Assembly: GCF_000299915.1 (NCBI RefSeq)
Contig: NZ_AMRI01000001.1
Span: 186,001-250,000 of the forward strand
Length of the DNA: 64,000 nucleotides
Direction: 5' to 3'
From: Gallaecimonas xiamenensis 3-C-1
Lineage (GTDB): Bacteria > Pseudomonadota > Gammaproteobacteria > Enterobacterales > Gallaecimonadaceae
Made by a program: the position numbers and the translations under genes. Positions 11,312 to 23,686 of this stretch are shown here, in pieces; within the stretch, counting starts at the first letter, position 1, and every line of letters starts with the position of its first letter. Under the pieces are notes generated by a model that worked only from the letters and a program-made list of their open reading frames with translations, made no database searches and was not told the DNA's origin.

Positions 11312-12423
11312 TGCTCACCCCGGATGTAGCGTTGGATGATGCCGCCGCCAAGGCAGACTTCGCCGTCGTAAAACACGGCGCTCTGGCCCGGGGTCACGGC
11401 GATCTGCGGCTGGTCGAACAGCACTTTGACGTCGCCGTTGGCCAAGGGCTCGACGGTGCAGGCAATGTCCTGCTGGCGATAGCGGGTCTTAACGGTGATC
11501 TTGACCGGGGCCTGTGGCCCTTGGCGGTCAACCCAGTCGAGCTGGGTGGCAATCAGGCCGTTGGAGAACAGCAAGGGGTGGTCATGGCCCTGGGCCACCA
11601 CCAGCACGTTGCGCTGCACGTCCTTGTCCACCACGTACCAGGGTTCGTCCGAGGCGTTTTTCATGCCGCCGATGCCAAGGCCCTTGCGCTGGCCCAGGGT
11701 GTGGTACATCAGGCCTTCGTGGCGGCCAATCACCTCACCTTCCGGGGTTTGGATATCGCCGGGCTGGGCCGGCAAGAAGCGCTGCAAGAAGTCCTTGAAC
11801 TTACGCTCGCCGATAAAACAGATACCGGTGCTGTCTTTTTTCTTGGCGGTAATAAGGCCTTGCTCTTCGGCGATGCGGCGCACTTCGGGCTTGGGCAGCT
11901 CCCCCACCGGGAACAGGGTCTGGCCCACTTGCTCTTCCCCCAGGGCATAGAGGAAGTAGGACTGGTCCTTGTTGTCGTCCAGGCCGCGCAGCAGTTGCCA
12001 GTGGCCGTCCACAAGGCCCTTACGCACATAGTGGCCGGTGGCGATAAAGTCGGCGCCCAGGGCGTCGGCGGCGTAGTTGAGGAAGGCTTTGAACTTGATT
12101 TCCTTGTTGCACATGATGTCCGGATTAGGGGTCCGGCCCGCCTTGTACTCGGCCAGGAAATACTCGAAGACGTTGTCCCAGTACTCGGCGGCAAAGTTGA
12201 TTTTGTGCAGCTTGATGCCGAGCTTGTCGCACACCGCCTGGGCGTCCGCCATGTCTTCGGCGGCGGTGCAGTAGTCGGTGTCGTCGTCCTCTTCCCAGTT
12301 CTTCATGAACAGACCTTCCACCTGGTAGCCCTGGGCCTGAAGCAGGTAGGCGGAAACAGAGGAATCCACACCGCCGGACATGCCGACGATGACCTTGGTC
12401 TGGGAAAGGGGTTTGTCGCTCAT
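11308..12423 (-). CDS. mnmA: tRNA 2-thiouridine(34) synthase MnmA
   Basis: A 371-residue ATP pyrophosphatase that thiolates U34 of tRNA Lys/Glu/Gln. The PP-loop is [12 protein letters not shown] near the N-terminus; the catalytic cysteines lie in TPNPDIMCN and STGICFIG. It accepts sulfur from the TusBCD-TusE relay, whose genes are elsewhere in this window (31.6-32.9 kb). Start ATG at 12423. Overlaps hflD by 4 nt. Confidence 0.97.
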
Positions 12424-12480
12424 GGGACGTCAAATAACCTTGGCGAAAAAAGTGGGGCGCATTGTAGCAAAAGCCAGGGG

Positions 12481-12900
12481 TTAGCGCAGCACAGAGAGCG
12501 CATGACCACAGCCGGCGGCAAAATCGTCAATGGCGGCCTGCACCAGGTGGCTGCGAAGGGGATAGTGGGCCAGCTCTTCGGCGGTCAGCCAGAGGCAGCG
12601 CACTATGTCCTTATCCTGGGGGGCGGTGGCCAAGGGCGCGTCGATGCGTGCGTAAAAAACGTGGCGCCAAAAGGTCTTGTGGGGTAGCTCAAGGCAATAG
12701 AGGCCCACCAGGCCTTGGGGGTCAAGGCGAAGGCCGGTTTCTTCCCACAGCTCGCGGCGCGCAGCGTCAAGGAGGCTCTCGCCTGTTTCCCAGTGGCCGG
12801 CGGGCTGGTTGAGGGTCAGCACCCCTTGGATGTCTTCTTCGACCAACAGGTAACGGCCCTGGGCTTCGATAACCCAGGCAACGGTGGCGGCCTGGATCAC
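12481..12900 (-). CDS. nudJ: Nudix phosphatase NudJ
   Basis: A 139-residue Nudix hydrolase, in E. coli active on HMP-PP and nucleoside di/triphosphates. The Nudix box GX5EX7REUXEEXGU is complete, running from GHWETGES through [10 protein letters not shown]. The location between rluE and mnmA is the E. coli arrangement and supports NudJ over other Nudix proteins. It overlaps rluE by 4 nt and is separated from mnmA by 57 bp. Confidence 0.92.
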   Translation of the reverse strand: MIQAATVAWVIEAQGRYLLVEEDIQGVLTLNQPAGHWETGESLLDAARRELWEETGLRLDPQGLVGLYCLELPHKTFWRHVFYARIDAPLATAPQDKDIVRCLWLTAEELAHYPLRSHLVQAAIDDFAAGCGHALSVLR

Positions 12901-13511
12901 GGGGTTATCTCCTTATAATGGCCGCTGGCCAAATCCCCGAGCTTGTAAGGGCCGATGGCGACCCGCACCAAGCGCAGGGTGGGAAAGCCGATATGGGCCG
13001 TCATTCGCCGCACCTGGCGGTTACGCCCCTCGGTGATGCTGATCTCCAGCCAGGTGGTGGGAATATGCTGGCGAAAGCGTACCGGCGGCTGCCTGGGCCA
13101 AAGGGCGGGCTCTGCCATGACTTTGACCTTGGCGGGCAGGGTAGGGCCGTCCTTTAACACCACTCCCTGACGCAGGGGCTCCAGGTCCTGGTCGCTGGGG
13201 GCGCCTTCCACCTGCACCCAGTAGGTCTTGGCGGTTTTCTTGCCCGGTTGGGTCAGGCGGGCGTTGAGCTTGCCGTCATTGGTCAACAGCAATAACCCTT
13301 CCGAGTCACGGTCCAGGCGGCCGGCGGCATAGACGCCTGGGATGTCGATAAAGTCCTTGAGGGTCTGGCGGCCGGCTTCGTCGGTAAATTGGCAAAGCAC
13401 GTCAAAGGGCTTATTGAAAAGCACCAGTTTAGCGGGGCCGGCGGGCTGGGCCGGGCGGCTGGGTTTACGGGGGGCAGGGCGGCCGGCCGGCCTTTTCTTG
13501 GCAAAGGACAA
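12897..13511 (-). CDS. rluE: 23S rRNA pseudouridine(2457) synthase
   Basis: A 204-residue RsuA-family pseudouridine synthase. The catalytic motif is [17 protein letters not shown] (Asp in GRLD) and the C-terminal [10 protein letters not shown] motif is typical. The first ~25 residues form a Pro/Ala/Lys/Arg-rich basic tail, as in E. coli RluE. There is no S4 domain, again as in RluE. The start appears to be TTG at 13511 with GAGG about 10 nt upstream; no ATG fits better. Confidence 0.92.
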   Translation of the reverse strand: MSFAKKRPAGRPAPRKPSRPAQPAGPAKLVLFNKPFDVLCQFTDEAGRQTLKDFIDIPGVYAAGRLDRDSEGLLLLTNDGKLNARLTQPGKKTAKTYWVQVEGAPSDQDLEPLRQGVVLKDGPTLPAKVKVMAEPALWPRQPPVRFRQHIPTTWLEISITEGRNRQVRRMTAHIGFPTLRLVRVAIGPYKLGDLASGHYKEITP

Positions 13512-13647
13512 AAGGCGATGACCTCAATCGGTTCTCAGAGGGGCAAAGCCTAGCACCGGCCACAGCCCAGGCCAACGGACGGCAAAGCCATTGGCGTTTT
13601 TTTGGTCAACTGGTCTTACCCGCAAGCCAGTGCAGCAAAAAGGATGA

Positions 13648-15996
<2,349 letters not shown>

Positions 15997-16010
15997 GGTT
16001 AGCGACATGA

Positions 16011-16038
16011 AAAAGGCCGTCCTAGGACGGCCTTTTTT
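16011..16038 (+). terminator. Terminator of icd
   Basis: Stem AAGGCCGTCC/GGACGGCCTT with a 2-nt TA tip followed by T residues, starting 15 bp after the icd stop. Confidence 0.88.
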
Positions 16039-16051
16039 GTCATTACGAACA

Positions 16052-16069
16052 AGGCCCCAAAAGGGGCCT
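16052..16069 (-). terminator. Possible terminator of cspD
   Basis: Perfect 7-bp stem AGGCCCC/GGGGCCT with a 4-nt loop, 26 bp beyond the cspD stop on the minus strand. The following T content (TTGTT) is poor, so termination may be inefficient. Confidence 0.4.
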
Positions 16070-16094
16070 CGACGTGGAACCGGCAACTACCGGA

Positions 16095-16304
16095 TCATTT
16101 TTCTTGGGGTTTGATGTTCACTGCGTGGTAGCCCTTGGGGCCCTGGCTCATGTCGAAGTTGACTTCCTGGCCGGCCTTGAGGGTCCTGTAACCATCCATT
16201 TGGATGGTGGAGTAGTGGGCGAAGACGTCTTCGCCGCCCCCTTCAGGACAAATGAAACCAAAACCCTTGGCGTTGTTGAACCATTTGACTGTTCCGATAG
16301 CCAT
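16095..16304 (-). CDS. cspD: Cold-shock-like protein CspD
   Basis: A 69-residue single cold-shock domain with RNP1-like KGFGFICPE and RNP2-like DVFAHY motifs binding single-stranded nucleic acid. In E. coli CspD is induced in stationary phase and inhibits replication. It is assigned as CspD rather than another Csp because it stands divergent from clpS-clpA, as in E. coli, and has the CspD-like N-terminus MAIGTVKWFNNAKGFGF. Confidence 0.92.
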   Translation of the reverse strand: MAIGTVKWFNNAKGFGFICPEGGGEDVFAHYSTIQMDGYRTLKAGQEVNFDMSQGPKGYHAVNIKPQEK

Positions 16305-16396
16305 ACGTCATTCCCGTCGTCTGTTAACCTGTTTACGACCGTCGGTTCGCTGCAATAGTGGTGACCCGACTTACCTCAAAGTACAATTTAGTGTAG

Positions 16397-16420
16397 AAAA
16401 AAACTGAGTCAAGTTTTTTT
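16397..16420. repeat. AT-rich inverted repeat between cspD and clpS
   Basis: Perfect 9-bp arms AAAAAAACT and AGTTTTTTT around GAGTCA. It lies in the divergent promoter region, 10 bp upstream of a candidate clpS promoter. It could be a regulator site or a cold-sensitive RNA hairpin; nothing more can be said. Confidence 0.45.
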
Positions 16421-16429
16421 AACAGTGAG

Positions 16430-16458
16430 TTAACAACTGCGCTGCGTTGGATCATAGT
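16430..16458 (+). promoter_or_regulatory. Candidate clpS promoter
   Basis: TTAACA and CATAGT hexamers are separated by 17 bp, 34 bp before the clpS start codon. Reasonable sigma-70 match by eye only. Confidence 0.4.
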
Positions 16459-16491
16459 GAAGAAAAAATGCAGACATAGGACTTGAAAAGC

Positions 16492-16806
16492 ATGGCCGGC
16501 AGTACCGATATTCAACATAAAGAGAAAACGCAAAATGCAGATCCGGCGCTCAAACGGGCGCCTATGTATAAGGTGGTGTTGATGAACGACGACTACACCC
16601 CTATGGACTTCGTGATATTGGTCTTGCAGCGTTTTTTCACCATGGACCATGAGAAGGCTACTCAGGTAATGTTGTCCGTACACTACGAAGGAAAGGGGGT
16701 GTGTGGCATTTACAGCGCCGATGTCGCTGAAACCAAAGTGGCTCAGGTGAACCGCTTTGCAAGGGACAATGGTCATCCCTTACTTTGTGCCATGGAACCG
16801 GCTTGA
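16492..16806 (+). CDS. clpS: ATP-dependent Clp protease adaptor ClpS
   Basis: A 104-residue adaptor that delivers N-degron substrates to ClpAP. The core [17 protein letters not shown] and [19 protein letters not shown] is closely similar to E. coli ClpS, including the residues shaping the N-end-residue pocket. ATG at 16492 follows AGGA by 10 nt; an in-frame TTG at 16483 is too close to that site. clpA follows after 27 bp. The Aat and Bpt transferases that create leucine N-degrons are encoded 3 kb downstream. Confidence 0.96.
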   Translation: MAGSTDIQHKEKTQNADPALKRAPMYKVVLMNDDYTPMDFVILVLQRFFTMDHEKATQVMLSVHYEGKGVCGIYSADVAETKVAQVNRFARDNGHPLLCAMEPA

Positions 16807-16833
16807 CCCAAGTTGTAACTCAAGGGGGCGCAC

Positions 16834-19095
16834 ATGCTGAATAAAGAGCTCGAGCAAAGCCTGAACGACGCGTTCCGTCGTGCCAGGAGCGAACGCCACG
16901 AATATCTCACAGTGGAGCACCTCCTGATGGCGCTGTTGGACAATAGCGCTGCGTCAGAGGCCTTGACGGCCTGCGGTGCTGACCTGTCGCAGCTGCGCTC
17001 GGAACTGAGCGGCTTTATCGACCAGACCACGCCGCGTATTCCCGATGATGACGATGACCGCGAAACCCAGCCGACCCTGGGCTTTCAGCGCGTGCTGCAG
17101 CGGGCCGTCTTTCACGTGCAAAGCTCCGGCAAGGAAGAAGTCACAGGGGCCAATGTACTGGTGGCCATTTTTGGCGAACAGGAAAGCCAGGCCGTTTATA
17201 TCCTGCGCAAGGCCGATATCACTCGCCTTGACGTGGTCAATTACATCTCCCACGGGGTGCGCAAGCACGAAGACGAGCCCGGTAGCGGCGGCGAGGCACC
17301 GCAAAAGGACCTCGACAGCGAAGGCAACAAGGCCGAAAGCTACCTGGAGATGCTGACCGTCAACCTCAACGAGCAGGCCCGTGTTGGCCGTATCGACCCC
17401 TTGATCGGCCGTGAAGCCGAGCTGGAGCGCACCGTCCAGGTATTGTGCCGGCGCCGTAAGAACAACCCGCTGTTCGTGGGTGAGGCCGGGGTGGGCAAAA
17501 CCGCCATCGCCGAAGGCTTGGCCAAGCGCATTGTCGACGGTGACGTGCCTGAGCTTATCCAGCACTGCACTGTTTACTCCCTGGACATGGGAGCGCTGCT
17601 GGCCGGCACCAAATACCGGGGCGACTTTGAAAAGCGCTTTAAAGGGCTGCTCAAAGAGCTGCGCGAGGAAGATGGCGCCATCCTCTTTATCGACGAGATC
17701 CACACCCTGATAGGGGCTGGGGCGGCCTCTGGTGGCCAGACCGATGCCTCCAACCTCATTAAGCCACTGCTGGCCTCTGGCAACATCAAGTGCATGGGCT
17801 CCACCACCTATCAGGAATACCGTGGCATCTTCGAAAAGGACGTGGCTCTGGCCCGCCGTTTCCAGAAGATTGATATTGCCGAACCCTCGGTGTTTGACAC
17901 CATCAAGATCCTCCAGGGCCTGAAAAGCCATTACGAGGAGCACCATGATGTGCGTTACACCCAGGGAGCCTTGAAGGCGGCGGCCGAATTGTCGGCCAAG
18001 TACATCAACGAGCGCCATCTGCCCGACAAGGCCATAGACGTCATCGACGAGGCCGGCGCCCGTGCCCGCCTGATGCCCAAGCGCCGCAAGACGGTCAACG
18101 AAGCGGACATTGAGTCCGTGGTGGCCCGTATGGCGCGGATCCCGGAGAAATCCGTATCCAGCTCCGACAAGGACACCCTGGCGGCCTTGGACCGCAACCT
18201 TAAGCTGGTGGTGTTCGGCCAGGATGCCGCCATCGACGCCCTGTCGTCGAGCATCCGCCTGAGCCGTGCCGGCCTGGGTGTTGAGCACAAGCCGGTGGGC
18301 TCCTTCCTCTTTGCCGGCCCCACAGGGGTAGGGAAGACCGAGGTCACCCAACAGCTGGCTCGCCAGATGGGGGTGGAGCTGATCCGCTTCGACATGTCCG
18401 AGTACATGGAGCGTCATACCGTGTCTCGCCTTATCGGTGCCCCTCCGGGTTACGTGGGCTATGACCAGGGCGGCCTGCTGACCGAGGCAGTGATCAAGCA
18501 TCCCCACTCGGTGGTGTTGCTTGACGAGATTGAGAAGGCCCACCCGGATGTCTTCAACCTGCTGCTGCAAGTGATGGACAACGGCACCTTGACCGACAAC
18601 AACGGCCGCAAGGCGGACTTTCGCAATGTGATCCTGGTGATGACCACCAACGCCGGGGTGCGGGAAACCGAACGCAAGTCCATGGGCTTTAAGGTGGTGG
18701 AGCACGACGACACCGCCATGGCCGAAATCAACCGGGTGTTCTCACCGGAGTTTCGTAACCGCCTGGACGGCATCATCTGGTTCAACCATTTGAGCCCGGC
18801 CGTTATCGCTCAGGTGGTGGAGAAATTCCTGGCCGAACTAGAAGCCCAGTTGGACGCCCGTGGTGTGGCCATGGAAGTGGATGCCGAAGCCAAGACCTGG
18901 CTGGCCGAGAAGGGCTATGACCATGCCATGGGGGCAAGGCCCATGGGCCGGGTGATCCAAGAGCACCTGAAAAAGCCCCTGGCTAACGAGCTGCTGTTTG
19001 GCAAGCTGGCCGAAGGCGGCCGGGTGCGGGTCGGGGTCAGTGGCGGCGAGCTCAAACTCGACGTGGAAGGACAAGCGGCGGCCACCACCGCCTAA
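16834..19095 (+). CDS. clpA: ATP-dependent Clp protease ATP-binding subunit ClpA
   Basis: A 753-residue Hsp100 unfoldase with an N-domain (~1-140) where ClpS binds, AAA1 with Walker [10 protein letters not shown] (~residue 217), and AAA2 with Walker [10 protein letters not shown] (~residue 496) and Walker [14 protein letters not shown]. It unfolds substrates for ClpP. There is no middle coiled coil, which separates it from ClpB. Length is close to E. coli ClpA (758). Confidence 0.97.
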   Translation: MLNKELEQSLNDAFRRARSERHEYLTVEHLLMALLDNSAASEALTACGADLSQLRSELSGFIDQTTPRIPDDDDDRETQPTLGFQRVLQRAVFHVQSSGKEEVTGANVLVAIFGEQESQAVYILRKADITRLDVVNYISHGVRKHEDEPGSGGEAPQKDLDSEGNKAESYLEMLTVNLNEQARVGRIDPLIGREAELERTVQVLCRRRKNNPLFVGEAGVGKTAIAEGLAKRIVDGDVPELIQHCTVYSLDMGALLAGTKYRGDFEKRFKGLLKELREEDGAILFIDEIHTLIGAGAASGGQTDASNLIKPLLASGNIKCMGSTTYQEYRGIFEKDVALARRFQKIDIAEPSVFDTIKILQGLKSHYEEHHDVRYTQGALKAAAELSAKYINERHLPDKAIDVIDEAGARARLMPKRRKTVNEADIESVVARMARIPEKSVSSSDKDTLAALDRNLKLVVFGQDAAIDALSSSIRLSRAGLGVEHKPVGSFLFAGPTGVGKTEVTQQLARQMGVELIRFDMSEYMERHTVSRLIGAPPGYVGYDQGGLLTEAVIKHPHSVVLLDEIEKAHPDVFNLLLQVMDNGTLTDNNGRKADFRNVILVMTTNAGVRETERKSMGFKVVEHDDTAMAEINRVFSPEFRNRLDGIIWFNHLSPAVIAQVVEKFLAELEAQLDARGVAMEVDAEAKTWLAEKGYDHAMGARPMGRVIQEHLKKPLANELLFGKLAEGGRVRVGVSGGELKLDVEGQAAATTA

Positions 19096-19098
19096 AAC

Positions 19099-19127
19099 AA
19101 AAAACCCGCCGAGAGGCGGGGTTTTTT
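19099..19127. terminator. Bidirectional terminator between clpA and infA
   Basis: Stem CCCGCC/GGCGGG with a GAGA loop, flanked by an A run on the left and a T run on the right, so it can end both clpA (+) and infA (-). Confidence 0.88.
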
Positions 19128-19137
19128 AGTTTTGTCA

Positions 19138-19356
19138 TCAACGTTGCCGAAAGACGATGCGGCCTTTGCTCAGGTCGTACGGCGTCATCTGCACGGTAAC
19201 GGTATCCCCGGTCAGGATGCGGATGTAGTTCTTGCGCATTTTACCGGAGATGTGGGCGGTTACCACGTGGCCGTTCTCGAGCTCGACGCGGAACATGGTG
19301 TTGGGCAGGGTTTCCAGGATTGTACCCTGCAACTCAATCACGTCTTCTTTCGACAT
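19138..19356 (-). CDS. infA: Translation initiation factor IF-1
   Basis: A 72-residue S1/OB-fold protein that binds the ribosomal A site during initiation. [20 protein letters not shown] and [17 protein letters not shown] match IF-1 throughout; length is identical to E. coli. It is convergent with clpA and downstream of bpt, as in E. coli. Confidence 0.98.
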   Translation of the reverse strand: MSKEDVIELQGTILETLPNTMFRVELENGHVVTAHISGKMRKNYIRILTGDTVTVQMTPYDLSKGRIVFRQR

Positions 19357-19403
19357 TTAGATGCAAAACCTCTTATAACCAAGAAATCGGCGCCAATCTT
19401 GCC

Positions 19404-20123
19404 TTAACTGGCGGCCCCTGTAAAGCGTTGCCACGCGCCGCCACTGTATCGCTCGTAGGGCATGAACTGGGTTTTGTAGTTCATCTTCTGGCACGCATCG
19501 ATTTGATATCCCAAGTAAAGCCACTGTTTTCCCCTGGCTTTTGCCGCCTCCAGCTGCATCAATACCCCTTGTGTGCCCAGTGAGCGGGCCTCTTCGTCCG
19601 GGTCAAAAAAGGTGTAAAGGGCCGAATAGGCGGCCGGGGTTTCGTCGGTGACGGCGCAGGCCATCAGCTGCTTGCCCCGGTACAGGCAGATAAGGCTAAG
19701 GGGCAACCAGGCGGCCTTGGCAAAGTGGGCCAGCTGGCTTTCTGACGGTGGATACATGCCCCCGTCCCGGTGCCGGGCATTGATGTAACGGCAGTAGAGA
19801 TCGAAATGCTCTGGGGTAAAGCTGTGCTCGATACGCAAGGTCAAGTCGCTGTTCTTGCGAGCGACACGCCGCTGGCGTCGGTTGGGACTGAAGGCGTCCA
19901 CGTCCACCCGTACCGACTCGCAGGCATGGCAGTGGTGGCAATAGGGCCGGTAGACGTCTGAGCCGTTGCGGCGAAAGCCCATGGACAACAGCACTTCGTA
20001 GCGCTCGGCGTCCATGGGGGATTGGGTGACCACCAGCAGCTGTTCGTCCTTGTCAGGCAGATAGGCACAGGGAAAAGGCTTGGTCAGGCCGCAATAGAGG
20101 CCTTTTAGCAGGTTCACGGACAT
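19404..20123 (-). CDS. bpt: Aspartate/glutamate leucyltransferase
   Basis: A 239-residue ATE/Bpt family enzyme that adds leucine from Leu-tRNA to N-terminal Asp or Glu, making a ClpS-recognised N-degron. The N-terminal cysteine-rich region (YRPYCHHCHACES) and RRVARKNSDL are typical. The start ATG at 20123 (MSVNLLKGLYCGLTKPFPCAY) was chosen on homology; it overlaps aat by 10 nt. E. coli lacks Bpt, but Shewanella and Vibrio carry it beside aat. Confidence 0.94.
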   Translation of the reverse strand: MSVNLLKGLYCGLTKPFPCAYLPDKDEQLLVVTQSPMDAERYEVLLSMGFRRNGSDVYRPYCHHCHACESVRVDVDAFSPNRRQRRVARKNSDLTLRIEHSFTPEHFDLYCRYINARHRDGGMYPPSESQLAHFAKAAWLPLSLICLYRGKQLMACAVTDETPAAYSALYTFFDPDEEARSLGTQGVLMQLEAAKARGKQWLYLGYQIDACQKMNYKTQFMPYERYSGGAWQRFTGAAS

Positions 20124-20821
20124 GGCCAGTCTCCCGGTGTCCAGAGCCCTTCGGCCATGGGCCTGTCCCTGTGCTCGGCCAAGAGGTGCAGATAGTCGGA
20201 CCTTGGCATTTCCCGCACGCCAAGGCGCTCCAGGTGCGGATTCATCAGTTGGCAATCGATAAGGACTGCGTGGTCCAACAGATGATGGTGCAGAGCGGCA
20301 AAAGCCGCCTTGGAAGCGTTGGGTTGGCGGTGGAACATGGACTCACCGCAAAAAATACTGCCGACACTGACCCCATAGAGGCCACCGGCCAGGGCGCCGT
20401 CCAGCCAGACTTCCACGCTGTGGGCAAAACCCAGCTCATGAAGGCGCTGGTAGGCGCTGCGCATCTGCGGACTCAGCCAGGTGCCGCCCTGACCGTCTCT
20501 GGGAGCAGCGCAGCCTTCCAGCACCTCGGCAAAAGCGGTGTTGCAGCGGTACTGATAGGGGGTCTTTCTCAGCCATTTTTGCAAACTGGCCGACAGGTGA
20601 ATTTGCCCTGGCACACAAACGCCACGGGGATTGGGGGACCACCAGAGAATGGGTTCACCGGGGTTGAACCAGGGAAAAATACCCAGGCGGTAGGCCGCCA
20701 TCAAGCGGGTAGGGGAGAGATCACCGCCAAAGGCCAGCAAGCCGTTCGGCTGGTCCAGTGCATGCACGGGATCGGGGAACAGACACGGATTGTCGGGCAG
20801 TTCGGGGAGCGCTATGGTCAT
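20114..20821 (-). CDS. aat: Leucyl/phenylalanyl-tRNA-protein transferase
   Basis: A 235-residue GNAT-fold transferase that adds Leu or Phe to N-terminal Arg/Lys, feeding the ClpS-ClpAP N-degron pathway. FPDPVHALDQPNGLLAFGGD, WFNPGEPILWWSPNPRGV and GGLYGVSVGSIFCGESMF are family motifs. Probably the first gene of an aat-bpt unit. Confidence 0.96.
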   Translation of the reverse strand: MTIALPELPDNPCLFPDPVHALDQPNGLLAFGGDLSPTRLMAAYRLGIFPWFNPGEPILWWSPNPRGVCVPGQIHLSASLQKWLRKTPYQYRCNTAFAEVLEGCAAPRDGQGGTWLSPQMRSAYQRLHELGFAHSVEVWLDGALAGGLYGVSVGSIFCGESMFHRQPNASKAAFAALHHHLLDHAVLIDCQLMNPHLERLGVREMPRSDYLHLLAEHRDRPMAEGLWTPGDWPCP

Positions 20822-20867
20822 CGTTTCTTAAAATGCTCTCAGTATCCCTTTGAGTGTAGCGCTAACT

Positions 20868-20892
20868 AAAAGGGCCGCGAAAGCGGCCCTTT
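20868..20892 (-). terminator. Terminator downstream of trxB
   Basis: Stem AAAGGGCCGC/GCGGCCCTTT with a GAAA tetraloop on the plus strand (TTTC on the minus), just after the trxB stop; followed by T residues on the minus strand. Confidence 0.82.
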
Positions 20893-20895
20893 GGC

Positions 20896-21927
<1,032 letters not shown>

Positions 21928-21941
21928 TCAGTCAATCGCCC

Positions 21942-23060
21942 TTAGGCACCCAGTAGGGCCTTGGGATCAACGTAGGCCAGGTTGTGGGCTTCGGCCACTT
22001 CCTTACAGGTGACCTTGCCGTGCATCACGTTCAGACCGGCCAGCAGGTGCTTGTCGTCCAGCAGGGCTTGTTTGTAACCCTTGTTGGCCAGTTTGATGAT
22101 GTAGGGCAGGGTGGCGTTGTTCAGGGCGAAAGTGGAGGTACGGGCCACGGCGCCAGGCATGTTGGCCACACAGTAGTGCACCACGTCGTCAACGATGTAG
22201 GTGGGCTCGGCGTGGGTGGTGGCCTTGGAGGTCTCGAAGCAGCCGCCTTGGTCGATGGCAACGTCAACGATGGCCGCGCCTTGCTTCATGCGCTTGATGT
22301 GGTCGGCAGTAACCAGTTTGGGGGCGGCGGCGCCGGGGATGAGGACGGCACCGATCACCAGGTCTGCTTCCAGCACGTGGCGCTCCAGGGCGTCAGCAGT
22401 GGAGTAGACCACTTTGGCGCGGCCACCGAACTCGGCGTCCAGGCGACGCAGGGTGTCGATGGAACGGTCCAGGATGGTCACGTCGGCACGCATACCAACG
22501 GCGATACGGGCGGCGTTGGAGCCAACCACGCCACCACCGATCACTACCACTTTGGCCGGATCGGTACCGGGCACGCCGGAGATCAGCACGCCACGGCCGC
22601 CACGGGATTTTTCCAGGGCCTGGGCACCGGCTTGGATGGACATGCGGCCAGCCACTTCGGACATGGGGGCCAGCAGCGGCAGGCCGCCACGGTCATCGGT
22701 CACGGTCTCGTAGGCGATGCAGACGGCACCGGATTTGACCAGATCTTCGGTCTGGGGCAGATCGGGGGCCAGGTGCAGGTAGGTAAACAGCAGTTGGTCT
22801 TGGCGCAGGCGGGCGCGCTCGTTGGCCAGGGGTTCTTTGACCTTGACGATCATCTCGGCCTTGGCGAACACCTCTTCGGCGCTGGCCAGGATGGCGGCGC
22901 CGGCAGCCACGTAGTCTTCGTCGGTAAAACCGATGCCCAGGCCGGCGTTGGTTTCAACCACTACCTGGTGGCCGTGGTTGACCAACTCGCGGACGGAGGC
23001 GGGAACCATGCCGACACGGTACTCGTGGTTCTTAATCTCTTTAGGTACGCCAATGATCAT
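21942..23060 (-). CDS. ald: Alanine dehydrogenase
   Basis: A 372-residue NAD+-dependent enzyme interconverting alanine with pyruvate and ammonia. [18 protein letters not shown] is the family N-terminus (catalytic Lys/His follow) and [16 protein letters not shown] is the nucleotide-binding motif. AAAGGA lies about 9 nt upstream of the ATG, and a TATACT -10-like hexamer (minus strand, 23106-23111) lies ~46 bp upstream. It is divergent from lrp across 134 bp, so direct control by Lrp is likely but inferred. Confidence 0.96.
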   Translation of the reverse strand: MIIGVPKEIKNHEYRVGMVPASVRELVNHGHQVVVETNAGLGIGFTDEDYVAAGAAILASAEEVFAKAEMIVKVKEPLANERARLRQDQLLFTYLHLAPDLPQTEDLVKSGAVCIAYETVTDDRGGLPLLAPMSEVAGRMSIQAGAQALEKSRGGRGVLISGVPGTDPAKVVVIGGGVVGSNAARIAVGMRADVTILDRSIDTLRRLDAEFGGRAKVVYSTADALERHVLEADLVIGAVLIPGAAAPKLVTADHIKRMKQGAAIVDVAIDQGGCFETSKATTHAEPTYIVDDVVHYCVANMPGAVARTSTFALNNATLPYIIKLANKGYKQALLDDKHLLAGLNVMHGKVTCKEVAEAHNLAYVDPKALLGA

Positions 23061-23194
23061 CTGCTGTTTCCTTTTGTTATCAATCCGGTAGCGGAATTGG
23101 CGGCTAGTATAGGGAGGGGGTTAGAGAATAGGTTGCTTTATTTGGTGATTTTTCAGTATTTTCTGCTGATAGGAATGGGTCTGCTAGAGGATTT

Positions 23195-23686
23195 ATGCTG
23201 TCATCTGCGCGAAAAGGGGTCAAAGAGCTAGACCGTATTGATCGCAACATATTGAAAGAGCTGCAAAATGACGGTCGCCTTTCTAACGTGGAATTATCCA
23301 GGCGTGTGGGACTGTCCCCAACACCTTGTTTGGAAAGGGTAAAACGGCTCGAACGGCAAGGCTTTATTCAGGGATATACCGCCATCATTAACCCGAGGTA
23401 TTTGGGGGCGGCGCTGCTGGTCTTTGTGGAGGTCACCCTGGAGCGTACCTCTTCCGAGGTCTTTGACCAGTTCAACCTGGCGGTGCAGAAGCTCGACATC
23501 ATCCAGGAGTGCCACCTGGTCTCTGGTGATTTCGACTACCTCCTCAAGACCCGGGTAGCAGATATGTCTGCCTACCGTGAATTATTGGGTGAGACCCTGC
23601 TGCGTTTGCCGGGGGTCAAGGAGACTCGAACCTACGTGGTAATGGAAGAAGTGAAGGGTGTTTCCAAGGTACTGATTAATGGGTGA
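23195..23686 (+). CDS. lrp: Leucine-responsive regulatory protein
   Basis: A 163-residue Lrp/AsnC regulator: N-terminal HTH ([38 protein letters not shown]) and a C-terminal RAM/ACT-like ligand domain ([20 protein letters not shown]). It is nearly colinear with E. coli Lrp (164 residues) and is in the same place, upstream of ftsK, so it is the global Lrp and not a paralog. It senses leucine, linking it functionally to the ilv operon and leucine dehydrogenase in this window. GAGG lies 4 nt before the ATG. Confidence 0.97.
   Translation: MLSSARKGVKELDRIDRNILKELQNDGRLSNVELSRRVGLSPTPCLERVKRLERQGFIQGYTAIINPRYLGAALLVFVEVTLERTSSEVFDQFNLAVQKLDIIQECHLVSGDFDYLLKTRVADMSAYRELLGETLLRLPGVKETRTYVVMEEVKGVSKVLING

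Noticed and set aside
16954-18705. A 583-codon open frame antisense to clpA
   Set aside because: Shadow frame; biased composition and no plausible start signal.
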